Of a stretch of DNA of 64,000 nt, positions 33,849 through 46,047 are shown in pieces. Origin of the DNA: Paguma larvata (lineage: Eukaryota > Chordata > Mammalia > Carnivora > Viverridae); the NCBI GenBank assembly GCA_030068075.1, contig CM057839.1, positions 50,248,960 through 50,312,959 on the forward strand, given 5' to 3'. Under the pieces are notes generated by a model. That model did no database searches. It saw only the letters and a list, made by a program, of their open reading frames with translations, and was not told the origin of the DNA. A program made the translations under genes and the position numbers. Every line of letters begins with the position of its first letter. Position 1 is the stretch's first letter.

Positions 33849-34341
33849 TGTGGTGGTTAATTTTTTGTGTCAACCTGACAGGGCTAACCAAACAGCTGGT
33901 GAAACATTGTTTCTGGGTGTGTCTGTGAGGGTATCTCCAGAAGAGAGTACCATTTGAATTGGTACACGGAGTGAAGAGCACCCTCTTCAATGCAGGTTGG
34001 TCCCACCCAATCCCACAGCTTGAATCGAACCAAAAGGTAGAAGAAAGGTGAATTCGATCTCTCTGCTTGAGCTGAGACATCCCTCTTCTCCTGCCTTTGG
34101 ACCCTGCACGTTGGTGTTTCTGGTTCATCAGAACTTTGGACTCAGCCCAGGATTCTTGGACTTGAACTTACACCATTGGCTTTCCTGGTTCTTCAGCTTG
34201 CAGACGGCAGATCATGGCACTTCTTAGCCTCCATAATCCCATGAACCTGTTCTTATAATAAATAATCTTTGATATCTATCTCTCTGTATCTATATCTCTA
34301 TCATACTCGTGTTGTTTCTTTGGAGAACCCTGACAAATACA
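33849..34341 (+). mobile_element. MLT2-type LTR (class III ERVL), solo, sense
   Basis: A 493-base LTR from TGTGGTGGTTAATTTTTTGTG to GGAGAACCCTGACAAATACA. GGGTGTGTCTGTGAGGG, the GAACTTACACCATTGGC motif, CAGCTTGCAGACGGCAGATC and TTCTTATAATAAATAATC (poly-A signal) appear in the expected order. No internal ERVL sequence flanks it. Flanks AAAGG/AGAGC are only partly alike. Confidence 0.85.
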
Positions 34342-34344
34342 AGA

Positions 34345-36185
34345 GCTATAGACATTAATGATAGGATTAACAGAGACAGATGGAAGCTTTCTTTCCATTT
34401 TTGCTTGGAGGCTATGTAAAGGGTCTTCCTTTAAATTTGAAGGTAGAGAAGGTGTTGGGAGAGAAGGAATGCCCCCAGAAGCAGAGAATTTGAGAGTCAA
34501 AGCATACATGAAGAGCATCAATCTTTTAACTGGAGAACCTGAGCCCAGGGTAATATAAAGGCTTTCCAAAGGATGTGTGAGCACAGATGGTTCAGAGGGA
34601 ATGAAGTTGCAAGGCCTCCGTGTCCATGCAAAGTCTCTCCTAGAATTACTATTCCCAAGAACATGTGGCCAAATGTCCCGGACATTTTTCTTCCTCACCT
34701 TTCCTTTACCAAACACCCACCCCTGCTTTTTAGCTATTATTTTCTTGTTTTTGTTGGCCATTACCTAAATGCATAGATTTTCTCTAGTGGGGCACGATTT
34801 TACCCAGAGGAGAGTCTCGTAAGATTCTCGTGGGGAGAGCAAGAAAAGGATATACTCGGTAAGGTCAAGAAACTGGGAGAGGTCTCCTAACCTACTGCGT
34901 GTGGTGAAAGATAATCACATGGGAGCTCTCTTTCCACCCGTCCAATCTATGTATCAAAAGGATCCCAACACACAATGGGCTAGATTCTGTAATCGATGGA
35001 AGTTGTCAAAAATGATTTTTTAAATGAATTGCTTAGACATTGTGCCTTGAGAAAAATGGCCCCATAGTCAGAAAAAAGTCTCATTTTTTAGAGAGGCAAT
35101 TCTAGTAGCTAAATATTTGAATGTAGTTAAATATTTATAGATTCACAACGTTAAATATTCAGGTTACCTCTGGTAGGCAGATGTTTCATATCATCAGTCA
35201 GAGCCTCACAGATGCATGTATCTCTCATTACCTGCTTCTTTAGTTATTCTTTTAAGCCCTTTCCAGTCATCTAATTGCTCCAGCAGCCAGGACATTTTTA
35301 TCAACTCCTATTAATTAAAAGGCTTAACTTCCAATGCTCCATGCCTAGAGCCAGAATTCGTCTGGAACGACAACCTTCCCTTTAGCTTGGTCCTTGCCCA
35401 CCCCACTCCCTAGTCCCACCCATGACCAACAGCACTCCCAGCCCCAGCCCTTTCCTGCCTGTGCTTTGCTCCTTCCAAAGCCCCTGCTCTTCCCACACCC
35501 TACCTAGAAAGGAAAGGGGCAAGCTGTCCCTGTGGGGCTGCTGGCTCTGCAGGAAGCAGAGGACACAATTAGGAAATGTCCTACAAATCTTATGGCTTGG
35601 GTCAGAAGTAATAGGACCGAGCTCTGTCATCCACTTAATCATCTTCCATGATCATACAGGACCCAGATGAGTCCATGCCACACTCCTTCATCCTTTTCAC
35701 TGATTATCCTCCCACCTCCTCTTCGAGTTAACTCCCAGAGGGAAACAGGATGAGATGGAAACAGACTCGGCACAACACACAGAGATGTTGACCCTTGTCC
35801 CTGAGGTCCCTGGAACTGCCCCAGGTACCTCATCTTCCTCTTCGCTTCTGCAAACCTGTGTCCTTTCAATAAACCCCTTTGTTGTCTAAGCTGGATCGAG
35901 TTGGACTTCTGTTCACACATGTAATGATCAATGGACATGCATACAATATATAAATTTCTAATCCTTTATAATCACATTCGTAGGACATCTAAGGGCTGGG
36001 CCTGTTTTATTTTTCCACAAAATGATAAGGCTGCTCTGAGCTGCCCTACACGTCAGGAATGCACAGACAGATGTGATGTCCACATACCACATTCAACGGA
36101 TGTTTTGAGTTCCTGAATAAGTCACTGCCCTCATGAGCTTGCTACCCAAAGAAGGCACTCACCACTAATTCTGATGACTGTCATA
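34345..36185. other. Non-coding stretch; possible LTR-like end near 35.8-35.9 kb
   Basis: No gene recognised. CTGTGTCCTTTCAATAAACC followed by GTTGTCTAAGCTGG at 35858-35895 has the look of an LTR poly-A region, but no family or ends can be assigned. Minus frames of 120-160 codons at 33757-34128 and 34276-34761 overlap the LTR and are chance. Confidence 0.3.
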
Positions 36186-36189
36186 AGAC

Positions 36190-36790
36190 AGGGACAAAAC
36201 ACTCGCCATGATGGTTCAGGATAGGAACAATGACATCCCATTTGGGGACACGAAAGCCCTTGTGAAAGAGGAGCCATTTTCACTGGGTACTGAAAGACAA
36301 TGAGAGTTTCAGCAGGCGAAGATCCCAAAAAGAAGCATTCAAGCCAGAGGACTAGAAGTGAGAGCAGAGGAAGCACAAAATGCGGGGCAAGCTCGCAGCC
36401 CCTAATCTCGGCCAAAATGCCAAGTGAGTGAGTGTGAGCCAGGGAAGAAAATCCGGGACAAGAAGTTATGGCCACTTGGTGCAGGGGCCTGCCTCGCCGG
36501 AGGCCAAAACAGGTGTTCTCCTAATTTAACAAACAATAGGAAGAAGTCACAAAATGTTTCTGAGCCAAAAATGACATGATCTGAGCTACACTTTAAGAAG
36601 ATTAATCCAGCAGCATTATGTGGGATGATTTCAAAGGCGGAGAGAATGCGGGCAGAGAAACTAGTAAGAAAGCTGAGGAAATCATCTTAGGCAGGAGATA
36701 ATGAGGGACTGAATTAGGACAGTGGGGATGGGAAGGAGGGAATTGATGGATGGAAGACACACGGCAGAGGTGGAAAACTGACAGGATTTG
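36190..36790 (-). mobile_element. L2 ORF2 3' region, antisense
   Basis: AAATGACATGATCTGAGCTAC, TTAAGAAGATTAATCCAGCAG and AGGCAGGAGATAATGAGGG match the reversed L2 text; upstream GAGCCATTTTCACTGGGTACTGAAAGAC is also L2-like. Decayed. Confidence 0.65.
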
Positions 36791-37239
36791 ACAACTGTGA
36801 GTATGAAATCCTTCACAGAAGTGCGTATCGTTCTTATTTGGTGTTACTTAGGGTAGTCAAGATTGTAGACCATCTGTCACTGATGCTAAGAAGGAAGACA
36901 GATTTTTATCCACACTGAAAGCAGGATGTCGGACTCTCAGAGGCCCCGCGCTTACAGGGCTGTGTGCGGCAGGGGAATATCACAGAGCCTGGCATTTCTG
37001 GGACCAGCCACCTACTAACTGCAAACCCCGAGACCCATCAGGCCCCGAGATCCCCAGCACCTCCCAGAGTGGTGCAGCCCCGTAGGCCCCTGAACTATCG
37101 CTGCATTCCTGAGTGGTCCAGGGGTCCAGTCTGGCTGCACTGCGCTCAGAGACAAGCCTGCCTCACAGTTCCGCCTGGGAGCAGGCCCAGGACTCGGGAC
37201 GGGGACCACTGAGGATATACACGCTTTAGAGGACAGTGA

Positions 37240-37330
37240 GGAGGGCTGCCTATTTCCCAGTGGTGTCCCCAGCACCTGGCACACAGCCAGCATCCATATC
37301 CTAGAGATGCACAATAACTCAATGTATTGG
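37240..37330 (+). mobile_element. L2 3' end fragment, sense
   Basis: GTGTCCCCAGCACCTGGCAC followed by GATGCACAATAACTCAATG matches the L2 tail. Confidence 0.5.
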
Positions 37331-38940
37331 GATTTCTAGAATGTCCAACCACTCTGTGGAGGCCCCCCAGCCGCCACCCTTCTCCTTCCCCTGGTGTCCT
37401 GGTGGCCCCCCACTCTTCTTCTGAAGCACCCCAGAAAAACCAAGCTCATCGTGGCTTCAGCCACAGGCCAGAGGCAGTAGAGCATGATCCCACCCCCAGG
37501 GTGGAGGAGAAGCAGGGAGCGGCTGAGAGGGAGAGAGGAGGAGGGCCTGCGGAGCTAGGAATCCAACGCTGCCTCACCCCTACCAGCCTAGAAGGCCATA
37601 ACAATCATTCTCTCGGGAGCAGACAGAACAACTGAATACATTAAATAATCATTTTTTCATTTGAGTCGGGAAAGCATTCGGGAATACCAACAGTGTGAAC
37701 AACCCTCACAACCAAAAATGTTCCAGGCGGCCACCACAGTGACTGCTTATGTCTCAACATTTGTTCCCTCTCTTACCATCTCTCTATTGCTTCCAGCCAT
37801 GATTTGATGAATCTCTGTGCCAGGAAAAAACAAAACTTATTAAAATTATGCTGTCAAACTGTTGTAATTTTCCTTTATCTTGCTCTTGGCTGTTTAAAAA
37901 AAAAAAAAAAAAAATTCCTTCCCCAGCCTTGGAGCCCGAAGCTTGGAAACAATACCTGTCTCAGGCCCTTCTCCTTTCTTGCACAAACAGCAGGGTCTCG
38001 TGTAATATCGGAGGGTCTACAAGACTCCAGAGAGAGAAATCACTTGTTGTTCCTCCTCCTCTGACCGTATGTTGTCACTACATACGCGTGAGGCATTTTG
38101 AAACTGAGAAGTTACGGCGATCAGAATTCTACCATCACCCCCCACGCCCCCACACACAAACACACACGCACGCGTTCAGGCAAAAAGCCTTGACCTCCAC
38201 TTGGCTGTGGTCATGTCAGTGATTCTGGCCCTGCAGATGAGCTCAGTGGAAGCAACTCAGGAATTACAAAGTTATCCTACATAATCTTGGACCGCGGAAG
38301 GTGTGGGGCTTGCCAATCTTTGGGTGACAGAGGGCCTTCCTCAAAGGCACCTTCCCCGCAGAACCTGTGGTCTGGTGAGCCTCCGCCTTCGTGCCCAATT
38401 AAATGAAGACTACAGAGGTAGGAACCTCACCTCAAGAATGAGCTGGTGGAAGCATCTCTGGGAAGCACTTGCAGCCACTGGCTGAGAAACCAGAGGCCTT
38501 GGGGCCTGGCTGGCAGTAGCAGCCATACTGGTGGGGGCCAGAACTTTACTGAAACTAAGATAAGGAATCAGCTCCCTGTGATCACATTTATATCCTTAGC
38601 TCTTGTATTTCTGTGTTATTTGCTTTGGGTTTGTGTTCCGTACGTTTCCTAATAAGATTCTTTTGGGGACAGTCCAACTTCAGTTGGGCTGAAGTGAGGG
38701 TGGTAAGGATGCAGGGGGCTGGACCAACAAAACCAACAGTGATCAGGCCACTGCTTGGCCCCTTGGAGGAGTGGCGGCCTGAGGTGGAGGCAGGGCAGAT
38801 GGGTAGGAGAGAAAAATGGAATGTGCGAGCTAGAGATCAGAGACCCCCTTCCCCCTTACCCTGCTTCTAGGCTTTAGTCTCTTACCTCCATTGGCTGCCC
38901 TGGAGAGTGTGGCTGGGGACAGGGGAGAGGGGCGTTGAGA
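37330..38940. other. Non-coding stretch, no recognised element
   Basis: No gene recognised. It includes an A-run of 18 bases at 37896-37913 and a short CACA/CGCA patch near 38150-38172. Confidence 0.3.
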
Positions 38941-38949
38941 TCAGGGACT

Positions 38950-39130
38950 TGCATTTGGACAGAACGGTCTCAGCAACTCACTCTGCCAGGCTTGGCTGAG
39001 TGACATTGGACACGATATTGAATATCTCTAAGCCTCAATGTTTTCATTTGCTAAAAGGGAGTAACATAAGGACCTACCTCAGGGCAGGTTGTTTCTGGAA
39101 TTAAGTGAGATACTCTATGTAAAAACTGAG
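38950..39130 (+). mobile_element. MIR element, sense
   Basis: GAGTGACATTGGACACGATA, CTAAGCCTCAATGTTTTCAT, AAAAGGGAGTAACATAAGGAC and AATTAAGTGAGATACTCTATG follow MIR order. Confidence 0.65.
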
Positions 39131-39549
39131 CAGGACTTCACTGCCCAGTCAGCCCATCACCCCACCTACCCTGGGAAAAGCACCCCTCTTCTTTCACGAA
39201 AGTGCCTTTCCCCAACACCTTACTCTGGTGGTCACATGGGAACTGCTGCCTTCTCCCACGACCTGGACCACAGTAACTGATGGAGAGGCAATCAGCCCTC
39301 TTCAGATAGGCCACGCATAGCTGATGCCCTACAACTGCAGTCATTGGTCCAGGGAAGTGTCCTAAGCAAGTCGCTGGGAGAACAGGGAGTACAGATGTTG
39401 AAGTCCCTGGCTCCAGTCACCCTGCCCTTCGGTGGGTTGGCTATATATTAATTCAAATCATGTCACGTGCAACAAGAAGAATCCCGTAAAAGCCAGAATT
39501 GGGATGTTTAAACTGACAGACCCTAAAAAGGGACACTGGCAGAGTGAGT

Positions 39550-40050
39550 ATCAGGAGAGTGATTATGACATATGTCTCCAAATGCTTTGACATTCCTTCC
39601 ATTGAGGGGTGGAATCTGCTCCCTCCCCCTGAAATTGGGCAGGCCTTGGTGACTGCCTTGATGAACAGCGTGGGGCAGTGCTGGCACTGCGAGGTCAGGA
39701 TAGAAAGAGCCATGGAGCTTCTGTCAGTTTATCTAGGGACACTCATCCCGGGAGCCTTCAGCTGCCATGTAAGGACTCTAGATCCCTGAAGCTGACATAT
39801 GGAGAGAACTTGAGGAAAGAGGGTTGCCTGAGAAGCCCAGCCATTGGAGTCTTCCTAGCCAGGTACCTTTTGTGGAATGAAAAAGTCTTTGAGAGGACCC
39901 GAACCCCAGCTGCTATCTAAGACCACAGCTAAGAACTACCTGGCTGAGCCCAGTCAGTCTCCAGAACTATTAGCAAAAGAAATGATCATTATTATTTTCA
40001 CCACTAACAATCGAGGTGGTGTGTTGTGCAGCAACAGATAAGCAGAACAG
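39550..40050 (+). mobile_element. MLT1-like LTR (ERVL-MaLR), sense
   Basis: GGTGGAATCTGCTCCCTCCC, GGGCAGGCCTTGGTGACTGC, CATGGAGCTTCTGTCAG and the end GTGTTGTGCAGCAACAGATAA parallel the older MLT1 subfamilies. Heavily decayed. Confidence 0.6.
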
Positions 40051-40604
40051 TAAATGGAAGGCCGTCGGGACCCCCTCACTCTGATAGAGATCTCTGGTTA
40101 GAGTCCGTCAAGCTGTCTGTTACATGATTATCTGCCCTGTCTGGGACTCAGCCCGCTGAGACCAGAGCTCTAGGGGCTTGGGTAAGTTGAGAAAGATTAA
40201 CTGTTTGTATTACCTGTAAGTTTCAGAATCATAAGAAACTACACCTAGAACTAATGAAAAGGAATGATGTATAGGAGTGGACATGACTTTGGAAAATTCC
40301 AGAATGCTAAGGAAATAAGCATGGCTTATTTTAAGGAAATAAGCATGCGTGGTTTTGCACAGATGGGGCATGCACACACCCAGGTACTGAATAGCCAAGG
40401 GTGTGCAATACCTCCCTTCACTGTCATAATTGGGTGGGACATAAACACCTTGGCCCAAGCTAGCCCCCCCGAGGCCTTCCCCAGCATTGCTCACACCTGA
40501 GCTGGGATGGGCACAGATAGGTTGAAGAGAAAGACTTTTCCTCTCTAGAATGGAATCTGTAAAGATGGAAGACTAAGTCTGACAGTAGGAATGACTCCAG
40601 CCTC

Positions 40605-40836
40605 GGGGCGCCTGGGTGACTCAGGTGGTTAAGTTCAACTTCAGCTCAGGTCACGATCTCCAGTTTGTGGGTTCGAAACCCACATCAGGCTCTGTGCTGA
40701 CAGCTCAGAGCCTGGAGCCTGCTTCACATTCTGCATCTCCCTCTCTCTCTGACCCTCCCCTGCTCCTGTTCTGTCTCTCTCTTCCTCTCAAAAATAAATG
40801 AACATTTTTTTAAAAATTAAAAAAAAAAAAGAAGAA
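40605..40836 (+). mobile_element. CAN-SINE, copy 14
   Basis: GGGGCGCCTGGGTGACTCAG head to CAAAAATAAATGAAC and an A-rich tail. Target duplications GGAATGACTCCAGCCTC / GGAAATGGCTCCAGTCTC. Confidence 0.94.
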
Positions 40837-41189
40837 GGAAATGGCTCCAGTCTCATGAAGAATGAAGACAGCCCACAGAGAAAAGATTTGCTGCAGGATC
40901 GGGGAAGCCCATATGGTGCTTGAGTACCTGATTTCCCCATCACTATTTATATTGGCCAAAAATTCACTGCCAAACTGTTTAATTCAATCATCTGCAACCA
41001 AAAGAATATTTAACACAATTTCAGGGACAAAGAAAGCAGCCAATAAGTGCTTTTCACACTTAGCCATTGCCTACTGCTGTACTCCTAGCAAGGAGAGAAG
41101 TCAGCTATGCATGAGCAAAGTATTCAAGGCCCCACTCCACTGGGACTCAGTGGGCCATGAAGTCAGCTTACCTCATCACCCTACCAGGA

Positions 41190-41310
41190 GCCCCTAAAAT
41201 ATAGGAATGCCTGGATCCCACCCTAGGCCCTTTAATGAGAATCTTTAGGGATGGGACCTGGGTGTCGATATATTGTTAAAACTCCTCCGTGATTGGACTT
41301 CTGATTAAAT
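41190..41310 (+). mobile_element. MER5A fragment
   Basis: GGATCCCACCCTAGGCCCTT, TAATGAGAATCTTTAGGG and GACCTGGGTGTCGATATATTG fit the middle of MER5A. Confidence 0.55.
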
Positions 41311-41467
41311 AAACACAGGTGTTTATCTCTACTTCCTCCTAAAACCTGATAAAATGACAGCAACAGAATTAAAGAGCTAAAAATACACAAACAACAACAA
41401 ACAGAAGACTCGACAAATGAAAAATGTCAATAACATTTTGAAACATGGAAACTGTACTAGAGAGACA

Positions 41468-41624
41468 ACAAAGAAAGTCAAATCCAAGTGCCTGCAGAGG
41501 AAGGCAACCAGAGGCAAACCTATTTATACTTCATGACCCTAAAAAGCTCAGGAATTAATAACTAGGGAGTCCTGAAGGCAGAGGCACAAAGCAGGGCTGA
41601 AAAGAGGAGGGCTGATTGAAGGTC
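41468..41624 (+). repeat. 157-bp direct repeat, copy A
   Basis: Runs from ACAAAGAAAGTCAAATCC to GCTGATTGAAGGTC. It matches copy B (43040-43196) over its whole length at roughly 85% by eye, for example GGCAACCAGAGGCAAACCTA and AGCAGGGCTGAAAAGAGGAG. Not a family I recognise. Confidence 0.88.
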
Positions 41625-41884
41625 CATATGAGGAGGTCGGTGTCCCAGGTGCCTGCCCCATCTACTCTGTCATGCAGAAGAGGGCGTTTGCTCAGGGAGG
41701 ATCAACAAGCCAGGTGCTGGAGGCTGAGGCTTAGGCACAGGTGAGGGCAAGACGAGCGACATCCAAGAAAAGAAGAATTAAAGAAAATACTGCACAGACT
41801 CTTAGATACAGCGTCTGTCAGAGGGTCAGAGGGGAGTGTCAGAGGGGAGGTGGAAGGGGCATGGGCAAAAAAGGTGAAAGGGAT

Positions 41885-42085
41885 TAAGAGGTACAGTCTT
41901 CTAGATATAAAATAAGTAAGGCACGGGGGTGTAATGTACAACAAAGGGAATACAGTCAATAATACTATAAACTGTGTCTGGTGATAGATGGTAACTGGAC
42001 TTACCATGGTGATTATTTCTATGTTGTACACTGAAACTGAAATAATATTGTATATCAATTATACTTCAAAAAAATTAAAAGAAAA
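41885..42085 (+). mobile_element. L1M 3' UTR, sense
   Basis: GGGGGTGTAATGTACAACAA, GTGATAGATGGTAACTGGAC, GTGATTATTTCTATGTTGTAC and TGTATATCAATTATACTTC are the classic L1M 3' end before an A-rich tail. Confidence 0.88.
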
Positions 42086-42259
42086 ATAAAGAAAATACTG
42101 CAGGTTAAATGAAGAGAACCTTCTGCCTTTTTCTCTTTTTGCTCCCCAAATACTGGAATGTAATTGAAACTCTCAGGACAAGAGTAGCTAGAGGATTCCT
42201 CTCTTAGGAAACTACTAGGATCCAGGGAAAGACCCACAGATAAAAATATTTGTATATAC

Positions 42260-42472
42260 TGGGGTGTCTGGGTGGCTCAGTCGATGAAGTGTCTGACTTT
42301 GGCTCAGGTCATGATCTCATTATTCGTGAGTTCGAGCCCTGCGTCGGGCTCTGTGCTAACAGCTTGGAGCCTAGAGCCTGCTTCAGATTCTGTCTCTGTC
42401 TTTCTCTCTGTCCCTCCCCTGCTCTCTCTCTTTCTCTCTAAAAATAAACAAGCATTAAAAAAAATTTTTTTT
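42260..42472 (+). mobile_element. CAN-SINE, copy 15
   Basis: GGGGTGTCTGGGTGGCTCAG head to AAAAATAAACAAGC tail. Target duplication AATATTTGTATAT on both sides. Confidence 0.95.
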
Positions 42473-42789
42473 AATATTTGTATATCTCAAACAAAACTTC
42501 ATGTCCCCGTCTGTTGATCATACCAGCTCTCAGTCCCACCCATGCACACAGAGCTTCCATTTAGCTTTTCAGGGCCTCACACTTAAGTATCAATGACAGC
42601 CAAGCGTCTCAGACAAATGAGGAAAACCACTACAGGAAGAGACCAGAAGCAATACACAGGACAAATATGTCAGGGATAAATAAATACAATGTGGGGAATA
42701 GAAGAAAGCCTTTTAAAAACTGTAATTAATATCCCTAAAGACATAAGAAAAGGTATTATATCAGTGAAACTAAGAAAAATGCTATTTTT

Positions 42790-42995
42790 TAATGCTTGTT
42801 TATTTGTTTATAGAGAGGTAGAGATAGCACAATCAGAGAAGGAGCAGAGAGAGGGGGAGAGAGACAATCTCAAGCAGGCTCCACACTGTCAGTGCAGAGC
42901 CCAACGCAAGGCTCACACTCACGAACCGTGACATCATGACCTGAGCTGAAATCAAGAGTCCGACGCTTAACCGATGAGTCACCCAGGCACCCCCA
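42790..42995 (-). mobile_element. CAN-SINE, copy 16
   Basis: Reverse copy from TTGTTTATTTGTTTATAG to ACCGATGAGTCACCCAGGC. Target duplication AAAAATGCTATTTTT on both sides. Confidence 0.95.
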
Positions 42996-43039
42996 AAAAA
43001 TGCTATTTTTAAGAGTTGTGAAAATCTCACAATTCTATC

Positions 43040-43196
43040 ACAAAGAAAGCCAAACTGAAGTCACCTGCAGGGGAAGGCAACCAGAGGCAAACCTATTTAT
43101 ACCCCCAGGACGTCAAAAGGCTCAGAAATTAATAATATGAGTCCTGAAGGCAGAGGAGCAAAGCAGGGCTGAAAAGAGGAGGGCTGACTGAAGGTC
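43040..43196 (+). repeat. 157-bp direct repeat, copy B
   Basis: Second copy of the sequence at 41468-41624, same orientation and same length, beginning ACAAAGAAAGCCAAACTG and ending GCTGACTGAAGGTC. The flanks on either side do not match those of copy A. Confidence 0.88.
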
Positions 43197-43454
43197 ATAA
43201 TTAAATTATTAGAATTTATTAATGGAAAATAAAAGACAAAATGGCCATTCAAAGAGATTCTAAAATATGAACACATGGAGAAAGATATCAATCCCCAAAA
43301 TATAAGAACCATTTTTAGAACTAAAGGGCCCACATTTCCCTTTTATGATGGTAGGAGGGGGAAAACCCAGTCTCGAAGCTCCCCAAAACACTGGATGACT
43401 AATAATTTTGTCTTCACAATATTTGTATTCACAGGAAGTAGATGGGAATGATAA

Positions 43455-43650
43455 AATAGTGAGTACTTACTGAGGGCTTACTCTACACCAAGTATTTTCC
43501 CTGGTTTAGATACCTTATATGTCATTTAACCTTCATGGCAACCCTATGAAGTAGATACTATTGTTTTTTCTACTTGCAGATGAAAAAACTAAGACTAACG
43601 AAGTGAAGTAATTTGGGGGCAAAGATCCAAGCCTATACTGGCTGGCCTTC
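43455..43650 (-). mobile_element. MIR element, antisense
   Basis: GAGTACTTACTGAGGGCTTAC, TTTAACCTTCATGGCAACCC, TATGAAGTAGATACTATTG and AGATGAAAAAACTAAGACTA in reversed MIR order. Confidence 0.7.
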
Positions 43651-43659
43651 TAGCCATTC

Positions 43660-45000
43660 TGCCATTCTGCCTCTCGTCTATCCATACCAACTGCATATTC
43701 TGTTTGCGCATGCGTGCACACATACACACTCACACTTGCGCACACACGACCCAGACCTTTACGTGCACCATCCCTTCCTCTCACTTCTCGGAGAGCTGCT
43801 AACAAGTTGTACTATCTGCTTTCCTTGGTTGTCATTTTACTTTTCAGAAAGACTTAGCTCTTTGTGCCACTTCGCATTCTCAATTTTCAACTCAATTGGC
43901 CATTTTCTGCTTTTCATTTGGGAGCTTTGCACACAGAAATGTGAAAAATAGGTCAGCCCTTGAGTCGGCCATACCAGCTCATGTGGCCCTTTAACCTTCC
44001 CATCATTCTTTGGAAGTCAAAATCCTCTAGAAAGGAAATATCTTCTTTTCTCCCTGTTTAACTAGGTAAGGACCTGCTAAGGAGGACTCTGCAGGGATGT
44101 AGACAAGCACAAACACCGATGCCTCACATCCTCTGTGAAATGCAAAGACCAGCTTGGGAGCCAAAGTGATAGATCTTGGGATAGGAACAAGACTGCCTTT
44201 CACCAAAGGAATGTTTTATTTGAAATTGCAAAGATAATGTCAACAGTGCCTGTCCTTGGGCGTTTTCTAGAGAAAGAGTATATATTCAGCTGGGCTGAGC
44301 CAACCCTCTCCGAATAAAAGCAATGACAGAAACTTTCAAGACACATTGGCTCTTATGCAAACGGTACCTATCACACAGTGGCACTGAAAACCTCAGAAGC
44401 ACTCATAAAACGCCTCAAAGGCTACAATGTTCCTGCACAGCAAGAAGATCTTCAAAGATGCAGATTTAGGCTATTTCTTAAAGTCTATCTGTCCATCTAC
44501 ATGTTCTCAGCATGTCGGTTTCCATAATGTTTCCATACTGTTTCTCAGGCTCCCCTCTGGCTCCACAAAGATTCTGCATAACTAATAACCAACTTCTAGC
44601 AGAGATCACCTCTTCCAAAAGAGCAATGAGGGAATTACGATTGGCTCCAGGCCAAGGCGTGCCAGTTGCATGTTGCTGAAGCAGACAATAGAGAGATTAG
44701 GAAACGGGGGGGGGGGGGGGGCCTAACTACCAAAAGGAGGAAAGGCAGATACAATGATGCGCCAGCTTTCAAGAGATGGTTGTCCTGGGAGGCAGTTGAA
44801 AACAACTCCGTGGTAACATGAGAATATGATTTCCTCAAGCCACCAAATTATATTTATGCCATAAACCATGTAAAAGATCATTAGATATTAGAAATCACAT
44901 ACAGATCGAATTAAACAAATGCCAACATTCAACAAGCAACAGAAATCATTAAATCATCCCAAAGTGGATAACACTCAAGCCATTTCACTTGGATATTTTT
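43660..45000. other. Non-coding stretch with a long G-run
   Basis: No gene or repeat family recognised. A short CACACA patch lies near 43715-43748 and a run of 16 G lies at 44706-44721. Confidence 0.3.
44706..44721 (+). repeat. Homopolymer run of 16 G
   Basis: Uninterrupted G-run in unique DNA. It can form G-quadruplex structures, and its length is prone to sequencing error and polymorphism. Confidence 0.9.
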
Positions 45001-45014
45001 AAATTAATTTTTCT

Positions 45015-45236
45015 TAAAAATTTTTTTTAATGTTTACTCATTTTTGAGAGAGAGAGACAGACAGAGCATGAGTGGGGGAGGGGCACAGACAGAGAGGGAG
45101 ACACAGAATCTGAAACAGGCTCAAGGCTCTAAGCCATCAGCACAGAGCCAGACGCGGGGCTCAAAATCGGAAACGGTGAGATCACGACCTGAGCCGAAGT
45201 TGGACGCTTAACCAACTGAGCCACCCAGGAGCCCCT
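45015..45236 (-). mobile_element. CAN-SINE, copy 17
   Basis: Reverse copy close to consensus, ending CCAACTGAGCCACCCAGGAG. Identical 14-bp target duplications AAATTAATTTTTCT at 45001-45014 and 45238-45251. Confidence 0.96.
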
Positions 45237-45339
45237 GAAATTAATTTTTCTGAATTGCTAAAATAATAAAGTCTTTTGCCTTGTGCCCAGTTTTTTTAAC
45301 ATCATTTCATTTTGAGATTTGCAATACCTTTAGGGAGTG

Positions 45340-45700
45340 AATAGATCCGCCACTACTCTTTTCATTTTACAAAGAAACTAAGACTCAGGAAGGCTAAGAG
45401 ATTTGTCCGAGGTCTCACAATTAGCAGGAATAGCGGCTAACTCAATATAGTACTTTATAAGACACAAAGCACTTTCGAAAACATCACACCCCATGGAGAC
45501 CTCCTAACAATCCTGTGAGAATACTGCTAGTAGTAGGCTCATTTCTCAAGTAAACTGAGGCTCTGATAGTCGGGAAAGTTTTCACAGGTGTTAACACTGT
45601 CCACATAAGACCCAGATCCCAGATCCCAATCTCACCCTCTTCTCACTTGATCTCAAACCCAGGTCTATGGACCACAAAGCAATTGCACTTTCTGCTAAGT
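45340..45700 (-). mobile_element. Two MIR elements, antisense, adjacent
   Basis: First: TTTTACAAAGAAACTAAGACTC with GTCCGAGGTCTCACAATTAG. Second: CTCCTAACAATCCTGTGAGA, TAAACTGAGGCTCTGATAG and CAAACCCAGGTCTATGGACC. Each is a reversed MIR core. Confidence 0.65.
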
Positions 45701-46032
45701 CATCTGCCCTTGAAGAAGATAAAGAAATAAATCTTCCTCCTCCTTGACTGGCAATTGTTGAGCCAAATATTTTTAAAGCCTTAGCGTCCTTGAGCCCTAT
45801 GTTGATTCTTCCAGCTCAGTGATTATTGGAGCAATACTCTACCCAGCAGTCGATTTAAACTGATTTACAAATAGAGGATCCCTAAGAACCTCTAGAAGTC
45901 TTAACATGTCCATGGATAGCACAATATTTGGCATTTTACATCCAGCCAAGTAAGGCATGGTTTTAGAAGAGCTAAGTGTGTTATGCATCACTAAGCCCTG
46001 AACCAAGCCAATGTACTTGCAAAAGGCGGGGC

Positions 46033-46047
46033 GGGGGGGGGGGGGGG
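46033..46047 (+). repeat. Homopolymer run of 15 G
   Basis: Follows GGCGGGGC and is uninterrupted. Second long G-run within 1.3 kb. Confidence 0.9.

Noticed and set aside
34276..34761. 161-codon minus-strand frame
   Set aside because: Starts beside an MLT2 LTR, runs through unique DNA, has no known domain and no support from the other frames.
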